NCBI GenBank assembly: GCA_029255685.2
Contig: CM055318.2
Location: forward strand, 11,413,001 to 11,477,000
DNA length: 64,000 nucleotides
Reading direction: 5' to 3'
Source of the DNA: Silene conica
Lineage: Eukaryota; Streptophyta; Magnoliopsida; Caryophyllales; Caryophyllaceae
Shown: positions 33,420 through 47,569 of the stretch, piece after piece
How positions within the stretch are numbered: the stretch's first letter is position 1
How the letters are laid out: each line of letters opens with the position of its first letter
Notes under the pieces: generated by a model
What the model was told of the DNA's origin: nothing
Databases searched by the model: none
The model's input: the letters and a program-made list of their open reading frames with translations, nothing else
Position numbers and translations under genes: made by a program

Positions 33420-33613
33420 CGCCAACTACATTTGCAACGGCACTATCCGTCGCAAGCTTGTGACGGATACCGTTTTCTCTCACAAAATACTCACTTTTCT
33501 CTCTCCAACACTATCCTTGTGGTCCCCTTTCTCCACTAACTCATTTTTGTATCCATTTTATCTCACAAAATATCCGTCACAAATGGTGACCCGTCGCAAG
33601 CAAGACTTACTAT
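33420..33613. mobile_element. MULE-type MITE, copy D
   Basis: Inverted relative to copy B and about 85% alike by eye (CTCTCTCCAACACTATCC, GTGGTCCCCTTTCTCCAC). Ends in CAAGCAAGACTTACTA. No clear target duplication. Confidence 0.7.
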
Positions 33614-34418
33614 AAGTTTTGTTGTTGGTCTCTTGTAGCTGCTTTCCTATTTCATCATCTGTAACGTTTATGTTTATTTTTATGTTGTTTTTGTTCTTGG
33701 GTTTATGTAATCTTTTGCGTTAATTGTACTTCCTTTAATAAATCGAGACTGTATGTACGTATTGGACATGATTGCAAAAAAAACAATATAATAATTGTAC
33801 TATGGTAATTGGTAATCACTCATTGAGTAACAAAAAAGCTTGATTTTGTCCCAATTAATTGTGTTATATATAATGAGTTATTTGCTCCACCAAATTTCAA
33901 TCATCTTCCCCAAGTGAATCAAAACATCGGTCCATGCACATACAACTCAGAGAAATTAGCTATATTTGAGACTGACAAGAAAATACCTCCAAGCAGTGCA
34001 ACGAAAGTTAGCAAGTCGCGACTTTCTTGAATTGAAAGTGAACCAAAATAGAGGTCAGAAAGAAGCAGCTAATTAGAGAAAGTGCAATGGTGAGCTAATG
34101 CGGCATTAGATTGAGTTGCCACATGATATTTTTCAAGTTATATCATTTTAAGCTACAATTGCATATAATGGTTTCAAATTAGCTTAAATGGACCCACATA
34201 AAACAAAAAGTCCAACTTTTTTTTTTAAATAATTATTTTTTATAAGAAACTTTAATTGATAGGTTAAAATTTTGGTATCGTTCATTTGAGCTAATAACTT
34301 GATCTATGCTAATCCAAAAGTAGAGTTACAATGGTTTAGCTACTAGTTTACAACTTTCATATTTGCAACCAAGTCTCTTAGCTAAAACATTACACTTGCC
34401 CTTAGAAGGGTTATTATA
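33614..34418. other. spacer of the inverted-repeat element; no gene
   Basis: AT-rich, with no open frame above background and no structured repeat seen. Confidence 0.5.
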
Positions 34419-34834
34419 AATGGATTTTCAAAACAGAAAATGTTTGTGAACAACGATGTTACGGGCCATTTTTTGCGCAAACCGTGGATTAAATAACTCA
34501 AACAACAATCCAAATACGATAAGGGAAGTGAGAAGATGAGAATGGTGGTCGTATTTCATTATTTGGTGGTCGGAGTAAGGAAAACGGACATGACAAAAGT
34601 AGCTTGTCAAATCTCGGAATATGGAAGCAACATGTCGCTGTCCGGGACAGTGACAAATCCTAAATTTCATAAAAAAGAAAAATTAAAAATCTGAATTGAT
34701 GACGTGGACCCATTTTTGGTAAATAGAGTGAACTATAAAAGAGTATTGTTTGAAAGAAACTCCGAAAAAATTTACAGACCAAATATAACATAGTATTAAT
34801 TTACAAATTAAATCAACTAATTCTTGGGGGGAGG

Positions 34835-35402
34835 GGGATTATAGGATCTGTTAAAATCAAACGAATGTTATAAAACAAGCAAAAGAAATAGAAGTTGATG
34901 AATGATGATTGATCAGAAATGAGTACGATTGGCGATTGGCGATTGACAATTGATGATTTGAGATCCGTAAGTGGTGGAAAACGGTAGAGGGAGGCGAGAT
35001 GGGTGGGGGGGGGGGGGGGGGGGGGAGAATTATAGGATCAGTTAATTAAATCAAACGAATATTATAAAACAAGAGAAAGAAATAGAAGTTGATGAATGAT
35101 GATTGATCAGCAATGAGTACGATTGGCGTTTGGCGATTGGCGATTGACAATTGACGATTTGAGATCCGTAAGTGGTGGAAAACGGTAGAGGGAGGCGAGA
35201 TGGGTGGGGGGGGGGGGGGGGGAAGAATTATAGGATCAGTTAATTAAATCAAACGAATATTATAAAACAAGAGAAAGAAATAGAAGTTGATGAATGATGA
35301 TTGATCAGCAATGAGTACGATTGGCGATTGGCGATTGGCGATGGACAATTGACGATTTGAGATCCGTAAGTGGTGGAAAACGGTAGAGGGAGGCGAGATG
35401 AG
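34835..35402 (+). repeat. three ~195-bp tandem units joined by long G-tracts
   Basis: The unit runs from ATTATAGGATC...AATCAAACGAAT to GGAAAACGGTAGAGGGAGGC-GAGATGGGT; starts are spaced 191 and 198 bases apart. The joints are runs of 21 G (35005-35025) and 17 G (35206-35222). Inside each unit GATTGGC is repeated two or three times. The G runs could form quadruplexes. Confidence 0.93.
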
Positions 35403-35440
35403 ATAGATTAGGGTTCGTGTCGATTTGTTTTCTAGTGTGA

Positions 35441-36656
35441 TATATGATGTGTCGTCTGTAGTGCCTTTTTACCTTTTTACGTCTTCCATTTTTTTTTAAA
35501 AAAATTATTATAATTCAGATCAAATTCGGATATCTGGTTTTAATAAAATCAAAATTCACATTCGATTCGGTTTATTCGAAAAAAACCGAATTGGATATCC
35601 AATTTAAATGGTATCCTTATATTCGTTCTTTTATTCTCGGATTTTGGATTGGATTCAGAAAAAAAAAAATTGTATCGTATTGTTTTTGCTCAACCTTAGT
35701 AAAACTGCTAAAAAGTTTATTAATAAAATACGAGAAAAAATAATATAGTAGACATCGAATGCATTACTTCAAACTTTACTACTTTTTGAGCATATGAGTA
35801 TTTTTTCTCAGTTTGTTACCTCAAACTTTATTTGTTTTTGAGCATATGTATATTTTTTCCTGAACTTTTTACCTCGAACTTTATTTGATTTGAGCATATG
35901 TATATTTTTTTCCGAGCTTATAACCTCAAACTTTATTTGTTTTTGAGCATATGTGTATTTTTTCCGAGTTTGTAAAGTTTATCAATTATATTTTAAGTTT
36001 TTTTCCGCCAAAACTTAAATTTAACTAAGTTTATATGTAATATTTTTGAGTTTTATTGTAATTTTTCGAGCTTAATAATGTTATAATAAACAAAAAAAAA
36101 AAATGAACCCGGAAACTTTATAACAATACTCATATTTTTTAAAACAAAAGTCAAAAATATTATTATAATGCTCAAAAAATATATAATTAGTGGTAGTACA
36201 TCAGATGTATTATCCACTTATATTAATCAAATACTTCCTTTCCCAAAATCCTTTACATTTATTTACTTTCCTTCACATTTATTTACTTTATTTTGTGAGG
36301 AAAAACTAAATGTAAATTATTCATTGATATGAAGGGGTAGTGTTTGTAGGGCTTCATTAATTTGACTAGTTACATGTATAATAATAATAAATAGGTAGTT
36401 TCTACCTACTTCATAAAAATAAAGTATTTAAAACTTATACACAAACTAATTAAAAGAATGATTCTATTAATTGATCTCCTTTACGACACTTGAATTAAGA
36501 AAATTTTCTTAAATTTCGTTCTCTAAAATTAATGTTTTACATAGCGTCGGAAAGATGTACATTGCTCACAAATCATCAAAATATATTTATAAATCTCATA
36601 TTAATTTTATGTCATATAAATTAATAATTCCCTTTTAACTTAATTTCATACGTTTG

Positions 36657-36659
<3 letters not shown>
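35441..36659. other. AT-rich intergenic, no gene
   Basis: Contains a GGATATCC/ACCGAATT-rich patch at 35515-35695 ending TTGCTCAACCTTAG (a possible hAT-like end) and the tandem repeat at 35765-35975. Nothing else is supported. Confidence 0.5.
35765..35975 (+). repeat. ~57-bp tandem repeat, four units
   Basis: The core CAAACTTTATTTGTTTTTGA-GCATATGTATATTTTTTCC recurs four times with variation. Non-coding. Confidence 0.85.

Positions 36660-36742
<83 letters not shown>
36660..36742. repeat. TA microsatellite, about 41 units
   Basis: Uninterrupted TA run. Confidence 0.98.
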
Positions 36743-36745
<3 letters not shown>

Positions 36746-36962
36746 TGTATTTTAATAAAACATATGAAATAATCCAAATGAACGGATAAAACATTTATAT
36801 TTTACTCCGTATATTACAGTTAAAACGAGTCAATAAAAAGATAGTTGTCATCAGTTTTAATTTGTATGTTCTTATTATTGCTAATATTCTTAATTAGTTT
36901 CTTATGACATGCTACAACTCGGCTGAGCTTCATCACTTCAGTGTCATATCAATTAATATATC

Positions 36963-37000
36963 TTAACTCGTGCATATTTTTTGCACGGGCATAAAACTAG
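36963..37000 (+). mobile_element. Helitron-like 3' end
   Basis: Hairpin CTCGTGCA....TTGCACGGG followed by CATAAAACTAG and then T, as in plant Helitrons (hairpin about 10 bases before CTRR, insertion between A and T). A matching 5' TC end could be near 36400 (TCTACCTACTTC) but is not certain. Confidence 0.5.
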
Positions 37001-37470
37001 TTTTACAAAGCTATATTGATTGGTTGTTCATTTTCCAATAGTTATCAACTTGGTTCCTATTTTAGAACTTGATTCTTAAATTAAGAACACACTTTTAAAT
37101 GTAATAGAAAAACTTTTAAAATAAAGCTTTTGGTAACAACGCCAATGCTAAGAAGTAATATTACAATTGCTCTTAAACAGTCTGTTTTTATAAGAAATAT
37201 TTATTTATTCATAGCAAAAAAATATAAGTAATTGTTTAAACTAAAAGAAAATCTTATTAGTCTGACATGATATTATTCTAGAATTTATGTAGAAAAAATT
37301 TCGCTAAGCAACGAACTTGAAATAACATAACCCGGACGAAATGAACTTAATTTGGCTTTTAAACTTTTGTCCTGTCTTTACTATTTGACATGTCTTAAAC
37401 TTAGACAAATATACCGATTTTGAATAAAAATTTGGAATTTAAGAATAAAGTAAATGATAGCTATAAATCT
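37001..37470. other. AT-rich intergenic, no gene
   Basis: No frame or repeat supported. Confidence 0.5.
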
Positions 37471-37472
37471 TA

Positions 37473-37729
37473 CTCCCTCCGTCTCAGCAGATTCTTTACT
37501 TTTACTTTTTGACACTATTCACATATCAAGAGAATCTATAATATTCTCGACAATCCATAAGAAAAAACATAGTCATGTGGGATCTTGTTTGATTCGTCTT
37601 TGTAAATAGATTAAGAATATCAAATTTTTATAATTTTTATAAATACAAAATGAGAGATATTGATGTTGTAATATGCACCTCGACAAATGTGAAAAAGTAA
37701 ATGTAAAGAATCCGCTGAGACGGAGGAAG
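37473..37729. mobile_element. Stowaway MITE, 257 bp
   Basis: CTCCCTCCGTCTCAGCAGAT and the inverse of CTTCCTCCGTCTCAGCGGAT form near-perfect terminal repeats extending about 32 bases. TA flanks both sides (37471-37472, 37730-37731). This is the non-autonomous partner class of mariner-like elements. Confidence 0.93.
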
Positions 37730-37966
37730 TATTTATTAAAGCAATAACCAATGTGCTTAATTGTCATGCAACCTTTAAAATTAGGCATTTTTGGGGACTA
37801 CTACTTTAGTGGGAATTAATTGTTTGGATATGCTATACTACACTACCATTTATTAAAGTACACAATAGATAATTTAATTAGAGTATATGTATACAAATGA
37901 GACTTGATAAATAAAGCAAGTTAAACTAAGTCAAATTTATTACTATTTTTTTATGATTAGAAATGT

Positions 37967-39603
<1,637 letters not shown>

Positions 39604-39699
39604 CGGGTGAGAACGATTATACGGTGCATACGGTGAGAACGAGTCACGTCCGTTGGATTAAAACACAATCAACGATTAAGAAATACCCACAACCCACAT

Positions 39700-40450
39700 T
39701 CTAGATAGATTTTTTGACGGAGTAGATAATTTTTCTTTTTTACCTTTTTACATAAAATTAGATACATTTTTTTACGGAGTAAATATATATTTTTTTTTTA
39801 CCTTTTTACGTAAACCTATATACATTTTTTTGACGGAGTAGATACATTTGTTTTACTTTTTTACGTAAACCTAGATACATTTTTTGACGGAGTAGATACA
39901 TTTTTTTTTACTTTTTTTACATAAACCTAGATACATTTTTTGAAGGAGTAGATACCTTTTTTTTTTATTTTTTACATAAACCTAGATACATTTTTTGAAG
40001 TGGTAGATACATTTTTTTTTTTTACTTTTTTACGTAAACCTAGATACATTTTTTGACAAAGTAGATACATTTTTTTTTTTACTTTTTTTACATAAACCTA
40101 GATACATTTTTTGAATGAGTAGATATATTTTTTTTTTTACTTTTTTTACATAAACCTAGATACATTTTTTGAAAGAGTAGATACATTTTTTTTTTTACTT
40201 TTTTACGTAAACCTAGATACATTTTTTTACGGACTAGATACATTTTTTTTACTTTTTTACATTAATCTAGATACATTTTTTGACGGGTAGATACATATTT
40301 TTTACTATTTTACATAAACCTAGATATATTTTTTGAAGGTGTAGAGACATTTTCTTTTACTTTTTTACATAAACATGGATAGATTTTTTTGACGCAATAG
40401 ATACATTTTTCTTTTACTTTTTTTACGTAAACCTAAATACATTTTTTTTA
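39700..40450 (+). repeat. ~57-bp minisatellite, about 13 units
   Basis: Unit: TAAACCTAGATACATTTTTT-GA(C/A)GGAGTAGATACATTTTTTTTTTACTTTTTTACA. T-run lengths differ from unit to unit. Confidence 0.93.
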
Positions 40451-40457
40451 CGCATAC

Positions 40458-40960
40458 GAAAAGCTATCATTTCTGGAACAACTTAAACTTACTGTCTGCG
40501 ACTTTAATATAGGAGAACCGGTTTCTGTCATTAACTCTTACCCCTGCCTTCATTCAAATTCAACAATCTAGGTTCAATAATTCCATATGGTACTAATGAT
40601 GAAGAGGCGCTGGCAATTGCAGCAAGCATGCCTCACTTGCACCATCTTCAGCTTATCGGAAATAATATTACTAATGTTGGTCTAACAGCAATCCTGGACG
40701 CATGCCCTAACCTTCAATCCCTTGATTTACGCGCATGCTACCAATTGGAACTTGTAGGAGATTTACGGAAGAGATTATCAGAACACATCAACGACTTACG
40801 ATATCCAAATGACTCAACTGAGGACTATAACTTTCCTGCCGCTGAACATGATCGTGATTATAGATACCATGATTACTGCTGGCAGTACATCTCTGAATAT
40901 TTTGGCATTCTTTACGCTGAATCCGACTATTGTGATGTTTTTAGTTCTTATGATTACTGA
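40458..40960 (+). pseudogene. F-box/LRR (SKIP19-like) C-terminal fragment
   Basis: Frame 1 (40458-40550) reads EKLSFLEQLKLTVCDF. A frameshift near 40553 leads to FKFNNLGSIIPYGTNDEEAL and then MPHLHHLQLIGNNITNVGL, AILDACPNLQSLDLRACYQL and DLRYPNDSTEDYNFP. These are leucine-rich repeats and the tail of plant FBXL proteins of the SKIP19 group. The F-box itself is missing. The fragment lies inside TIR element 2, so it is a captured, decayed host segment. The frame ends normally at a TGA. Confidence 0.8.
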
Positions 40961-41174
40961 TTTGCTGGCATGTTAATTAATTTTACAAACCCGTCATTTC
41001 TAATTGCCAGTTAATAAATCAATGGTTGAGGCGTGTTAGTAATTGCAAAATTGGAGAGAGACGGAGTGTTTGGTTGTTTATTTAATGAAATCCGGTTCCT
41101 CCATCTTATAATAAATCAATGGTTGAGGCGTGTTCTCACCGTATGCACCGAATGATCGTTCTCACCGGATCTTG

Positions 41175-42251
<1,077 letters not shown>

Positions 42252-42831
42252 TCTATACTGAATAAAAAATGGGTCAAAATTTTCATTTCAAACGTCTACG
42301 TGATGTGAATGAGATTGATGTATGAAAAATAGGTTTAACGATTTGCATAGCCCGTGCAATTTTACTAATTTAGTGCTATTTTTCATCCTAATAATTTGCT
42401 TCATGTATCGTTTTTTTTTTATAACTTATCAGATTGATAAGTTGTAAACTAGAAACTAAAAACTCATATTTATCTAACATACACAAATATATAAGGTGTA
42501 AGATAGCAATTAGAAACTCATATTTATCTGACAAAAACAAATACACTACTATAACAGCTACTCGCTCAGTTGACTTTATTACGTCACTTTATCTAGGTCC
42601 AAAAACTTAATTATGACCTTATAACTCGACAATTACATTCATAATTTAAAATTAGTTTACAAAAAAAATAAAGAGTTTTTGTTACTTTTTTCTAACTTTA
42701 TTTATAAAGATAAATAACTTTAAAAGACGATATTTAATTAATATAAAAAGTAACTTTAGATATTTATATTTATTTATATTAACAAAATTTAAAATAATAT
42801 ACCCGTGCAATTTGCACGGGTATAAAATTAG
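42252..42831 (+). mobile_element. non-autonomous Helitron, 580 bp
   Basis: The 5' end TCTATACTGAATAAAA follows A. The 3' end is hairpin CCCGTGCAATTTGCACGGG then TATAAAATTAG, followed by T. This fits insertion between A and T without duplication. A second, hairpin-poor CCCGTGCAATTTTACTAA at 42349-42368 inside it could be the 3' end of a smaller, older copy. No Rep/helicase gene. Confidence 0.65.
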
Positions 42832-43285
42832 TATACAATAAGGGGATAGTACCTGTCTCACACAATATACATATACATATACGCATGACCTTCAACATAA
42901 ATATCATAACCATATTTTTGCCTCATCAACCACCATAATATAAACACAAATTCTCATTAAAGACAACATTATCTCTCACAAGCTGAACCCCTCTCACACA
43001 ATGCAAGTGGCATGACCCATGAAATGATCCATTTTCTCCCACTGACGTTGTTGTAGGAGGATTAATATTCGTCATCAATTTGTGACGGACAACACTCTTT
43101 GTAATGTAAATCATACTTGCATTATTATAAAGAAACAATTTATTTAGAGAAACTTAAAAATCAAATAAAAATAACAAAACACCATATGAATTAGAGGGAA
43201 ACCGACAGTACGGCCGTATGATATTAACACAATTTTTTTTTTAATAATTTAAGGAGTTATTAGCGTGTTAAACTTTAGATGAAAA
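42832..43285. other. AT-rich spacer with a diverged MULE MITE
   Basis: Contains copy E at about 42938-43110; otherwise featureless. Confidence 0.45.
42938..43110. mobile_element. MULE-type MITE, copy E (diverged)
   Basis: Begins ACAAATTCTCATTAAAGACA and includes TCTCACAAGCTGAA and CAATTTGTGACGGACAACA, matching family words, but the right terminus has decayed. Confidence 0.5.
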
Positions 43286-44172
43286 CTAGTTTTAACCCGT
43301 GCAAAATTGCACGGATATAGTTCAAAAACATCAATATAATAATTAATATTTAAAAATGGTAATCCAAAATACATGTATATCTTATAATCTATTTCTTTTA
43401 TAATGATCATAGTTTAAAATACGTGAAAAAATTGCAATCCGTGAAAAAATGCACGAATTCAGTGTTAAAACATGATAACAATTTTTTTAGATCTACTCAT
43501 TTTAGTGGATATGCTCAATATTTGTAACGAATTTATTTAGAATATTATTTTAACGGAATTATCTAAAATCTACTTAACAGAGTTTTATAGTTCATTTACT
43601 TTGTTAATTTTTTGTAGATCTTATTTTTAAAATTGAAAATTAAAACAGTACTATTTATTAACATTTTTAGTTGAAAACTATTCCTTATTCACAAAATTTA
43701 TTCAAATTTAGTAATATTTCGAAAATGTGCTATTATGATGGTCAAATGTTAGAGTTAAAAGCTTGTAAAATAATATGCTATTATGATGGTCAAATGTTAG
43801 AGTTAAAAGCTTGTAAAATAATATAACGACGTTATTTGTTTTACCAATTGTTATCATTTTTATGTTCGTTGTCTAATAATGTTTTTTGTTCACCTTTTTT
43901 TTTAGTATTGATAGACTATGTGGACTATTGAGAAAATTCTGCATTTTCAGATTGTATTATTTATGCAACATAAATGAAATTGAGGATGATGGTTCATTGG
44001 AGTTCTGTATTGATTATTCGATAAAATTCTATTAATAAAGTTGGTTTTCATAAATTAATTCCATATTTTTTGTGATGGATCCTACATTTATTTAAAAATA
44101 AAAAATAAAATAAAATGGATGTGATGATGTGAACGCACGAAATTGCACGAAATGTTCTTGTATTAATATAGA
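43286..44172 (-). mobile_element. non-autonomous Helitron, 887 bp, minus strand
   Basis: On the minus strand it starts TCTATATTAATACAAGAAC after A and ends with hairpin ATCCGTGCAATTTTGCACGGG-TT then AAAACTAG followed by T. Inside, a 48-bp unit (GCTATTATGATGGTCAAATG...) is duplicated in tandem at 43729-43824. No Rep/helicase gene. Confidence 0.7.
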
Positions 44173-45435
44173 TAAGATAAGTAATCTTAAAAATTTACAT
44201 ATTGAAATACTCTTTAAACTATTTTAGATGTTGTATTAGACAAAAATATATTATCGAAAATCAAACTTTTCAAGCCTCACTTGCTTATAAGTTTGAAAAT
44301 CCTCACATCAAGTTGTTCTTGATTAAGAACTGGTATTGAAAGACAGATGTTCACCTTAGATAAAGTTGTTTGTGACTTGTGATGAATCATTTTAGTATAT
44401 CACAATTTACAAATTATTAGCTAAAACATTTTTTTTGTCAAAGAACCAAAACTTTTATATGTTAATGAAAATATATTACCCGCACCAAAATTCCTCCTCT
44501 CATTAATTTAATTTTATTTACACATCTTATCATCTTTTTAAAAATCATGCATGGTCTATAATTTTTGTTTTAAATTAATTATTTTCCTTTGTTAACATTC
44601 GTACCTTTAGTTAGTTAAATGTGCATGTTTTTTTTTCAAATTCTTGTTTCATTTTATATCATAGGTGCAAATTAATGATGCTCGCAACTTACCGGTCTAT
44701 TATGTTATCTACCACCATACTTTACTTCATTTTGTAACTATGTTAAGATAATGTTTTTATTGTGACGTTGTTTTCATCATATATCTTAATTAAATGATTT
44801 TCTTTTTACTTTTTAAATCGATTTCATGTCATTTTTTCGGAATTATGCAATATATAGTTCGATAAAATTTATAACATTTTTTTTTGCGTTTTTAGAGCTA
44901 ATTTGTATTATTATATTCTTCTTTAAAATTTTATTTTATCTTATTAGTATTATAGTGGATGTATTTTTTTGTACTTTATTTTAATTGTTATTGTAATTGC
45001 AATTTATAGTTGTAGTTGTAGTAAAAATTTGGACTGGATTTGTAATAGTTGACTTAATTTACTGTGATTTATTAGTAAAACTTGGGCTGAATTATTTACG
45101 TTCTAAGTTATTCATTATTTCTTATTATTCACTAATATTTACGTGTAGAAAATATAAACGTAAACATTTACGTCTAAAACTTGAACATAGAGATTTTTTA
45201 GCAATTAATTACTTTATTTTATTTTATTTTTTTTCTTTTCTGTGGGTCCCACATTACTTTAAATAAATAAAATTAAAAACATGAGTGTGATGATGTGGCT
45301 TAAGGAGAATGCTTGAAATGTTTTTGGTTTTATATAGATAAGATAGAGTTTGAAAGGTACCTTTCTATCTTATTATTTTGCCGTACTATACCGCTACCGC
45401 CTACGATGATTCATTTTCTTTCGTCAACAGTAAAT

Positions 45436-45474
<39 letters not shown>

Positions 45475-45600
45475 TAATAGTACATCCAAGCCCGAGTATA
45501 ATTAACCTGTAGTTAATTAGACTTACAGACAAAAGACTTCTTTTACGCAAAAAGACGCGAATGCCACATATGGTGTGACGCACTGCTATTGGTACTGTCA
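44173..45600. other. AT-rich region with a second Helitron 5' end
   Basis: At 45338 (minus strand) TCTATATAAAACCAAAAACA follows A. The next ~75 bases resemble the start of the 43286-44172 Helitron (CACATCATCACA in both), so a related copy starts here; its 3' end was not found. A TA run lies at 45438-45471. The 89-codon frame at 44997-45266 is not convincing. Confidence 0.45.
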
Positions 45601-47330
45601 TATATTTAACCAAAACTGAAAATAGTTTTCAAGATGTGACACGAAACAACATGGCTGAAATTCCTCAATGCGAAGAGTCTTCATAAAGTGGAGAAGGCCT
45701 CTTGCGTGAGCTGCAAAAGCTGAGTTTGTTTTGATGGTGAGATGCGAAGTTGCTCCAATACGTGAGTTGGAAAAGCATATGCGGAAAAGAGAAGATCTAG
45801 ATATCCCGTTGACTGTCAGGTAAAAAAAACACATAAAAGAGGGGGGGTTGAGACTGTACCTGAATGTGGTAGAGGGTTAACCTTGGGTGGGGGAAGGAGA
45901 TTGTCAAGCTGAAGTAGACTTGAGATAAGAGAGTCCACAAGCTGCATAATGTAAGTTGGATTAATAGGTAAATAGTTAAAAACAGCAGAGTTTCGGATGA
46001 TCCATATTGCGCGGAGGACACATAAAAATGTCATGAGAGGAACACATGATTGGCCCTGGAAGCGGGCGAGATAGGTAATGAAATCAACGAGCCAACGAAC
46101 AAAAGGCACACTTGAGTCAACCATTGAATTTATACCTAAAGGTGAAGAAGGTCATATATGTTGTGTTATTTCACAAGAGCGGAAAAGATGATGTGCAGCA
46201 GATTCCGGGTGATTGTGACAGAAAATGCAGAGCTTAGAGACTTGCAAACCTCGATAAGCCAAGTTAGTTAATGTAGGCAGAATGTTATGAGCAATCCGCT
46301 AAACAAGTAAAGCAAGCTTTGTGGATAACCGCAGTCTCCAAATAGGTTGCCATGAAAATTTATAAGTGAAAGCTAAAGAAGTGATAGCTTTAGAGAGAAT
46401 ATGCGAACAGTCTGTCCTGACGGAGTAGCTTCCATCCTCAATATTTTTCCAATAAATAAAATCATCACACTTAATGTTAGGAGGTTCCATAACCAGAATT
46501 TCCTTTGCAGTTGAGGAATGGAAAACGCGGAATATTAACTATCGGTTCCAGCTTACGTCCCCAAGAAGAGCAGATGCGCCATTTATCCAGTTGTCTGTAA
46601 GAATATTAACCTCTTTCCCGTTACGAACCTTCCATGCGATACCATCACGGTATTTGTGAACTATTTTACATAAGCCTTGCCAAGTAAAGGAGGAGTTAGA
46701 AACCTTAGATTTCATACTGGGAAAAGGTAGGTCCTTTCTGTATTTGGGTAGAAGATATTTTGCAAGCAAACAGGAACGATGATGTTGTAGTCGCCAGTAG
46801 GTCATTAGCAGCATAGCTTGCCCAAAGATAGTCGCTGATTTTAAACCTAAACCTCTTTTTTCCTTGGGCAGGTGAATGATGTCTTTCCTGAGCCAGTGGA
46901 TTGATTTTGCTTGCCCATTCTTTTGCCACCAGAAAGCAGCAATCATCGAGTCAATTTTCCTGGAAACCGCAATAGGCAAAGGCAGAACAAAAAGAATGTG
47001 ACTGAGTGAGCCAATCAGAACAGAGTTTATTAGGATAAGTTTACTTGGTTGACTAAGATGAAGTGAGGACCAGGCAGAAAGACGTGCTGTTAGCTTATCC
47101 AAAAGATCACGAAAGACATAAGATTTCCTTTTTGGTACATCTACCGTACACCTAGATAGGATCCGAAGGAGGAGGAAATCTTCACACGAAGGATAGAAGT
47201 GAGATGCTCCTTGAAGTCTGAAGGTAAATTTGGACTGAATTTAATGAAGGATTTATCCATATTGATCATTTGCCCGAACGCCAACTCAAAATCACAAAGA
47301 ATACGTCTTGGGCTTCACTCATCATTTTCC
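45600..47330 (-). pseudogene. LINE remnant: reverse-transcriptase C-terminus and zf-RVT region
   Basis: On the minus strand, 47310-47160 reads LCDFELAFGQMINMDKSFIK and ISSSFGSYLGV, the part after the catalytic FADD box. 47102-46539 continues with LTARLSAWSSLHLSQPSKLI, LINSVLIGSLSHILF and SMIAAFWWQKNG. 46490-46299 and 46124-45816 are further pieces in other frames (WQPIWRLRLSTKLALLV, LRAIWIIRNSAVFNY). Frameshifts and stops separate them. The catalytic core and everything upstream are missing. Confidence 0.85.
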
Positions 47331-47339
47331 GGGGCATGC

Positions 47340-47569
47340 ACTCCCACCTAAACGAAACACGCACCCTTACATGCCTTATTCGAACCTCTTGAATTTTCAC
47401 ACACATTTATGCATGTCAGTTTCACCTTGTGTATTCTCGGACCACCTTCTGCCTTCAAGACACCAATTTTATTCCCATGGTGCTTAGTGTAAGGCCCACT
47501 ATGCATAGTTTTCGGATCCCGCAACAAGTCTTGTGAAACAACTTCATTCTTCATCCCTCCCGCAGTTAC
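47340..47569 (-). pseudogene. unrecognised coding-like exon, split by the LTR element
   Basis: The minus strand has an open frame ending at 47348 with GNKIGVLKAEGG, RIHKVKLTCINVCENSR and ACKGACFV. Its upstream part lies on the other side of the retrotransposon at 56567-56663, where the same frame reads ELGLYTDIFPHSGTLYTMHD and then VASDDMSGV. Together about 105 codons are open, longer than chance would suggest in this AT-rich setting. I do not recognise the protein. It may be a host gene exon or part of an older element. Confidence 0.4.

Larger units (their letters stand above)
33043..34735. mobile_element. inverted-repeat element, arms ~300 bp
   Basis: The left arm (33043-33335) and right arm (34419-34735) are inverse copies sharing TGGGTCCACGTCATCAATTC, TTGTCGCTGTCC, TGTCCGTTTTCCTTACTCC and CTCATCTTCTCACTTCCCTT. 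The spacer is about 1.1 kb and contains MITE copy D. The open frames in the arms (110 and 80 codons) are mirror images of each other and are not genes. No transposase is seen. Confidence 0.8.

Noticed and set aside
32980-34670. Two similar ~80-110 codon frames resembling a duplicated gene
   Set aside because: They are the two arms of the inverted-repeat element read in opposite directions; no domain or codon bias.
31862-35697. A single 3.8-kb hAT-like element with CTAGGGATAAGCAAAA and inverse TTTTTGCTCAACCTTA ends
   Set aside because: The ends resemble the 24073-24612 family, but no target duplication was found and several unrelated repeats lie between; the two ends may belong to different copies.
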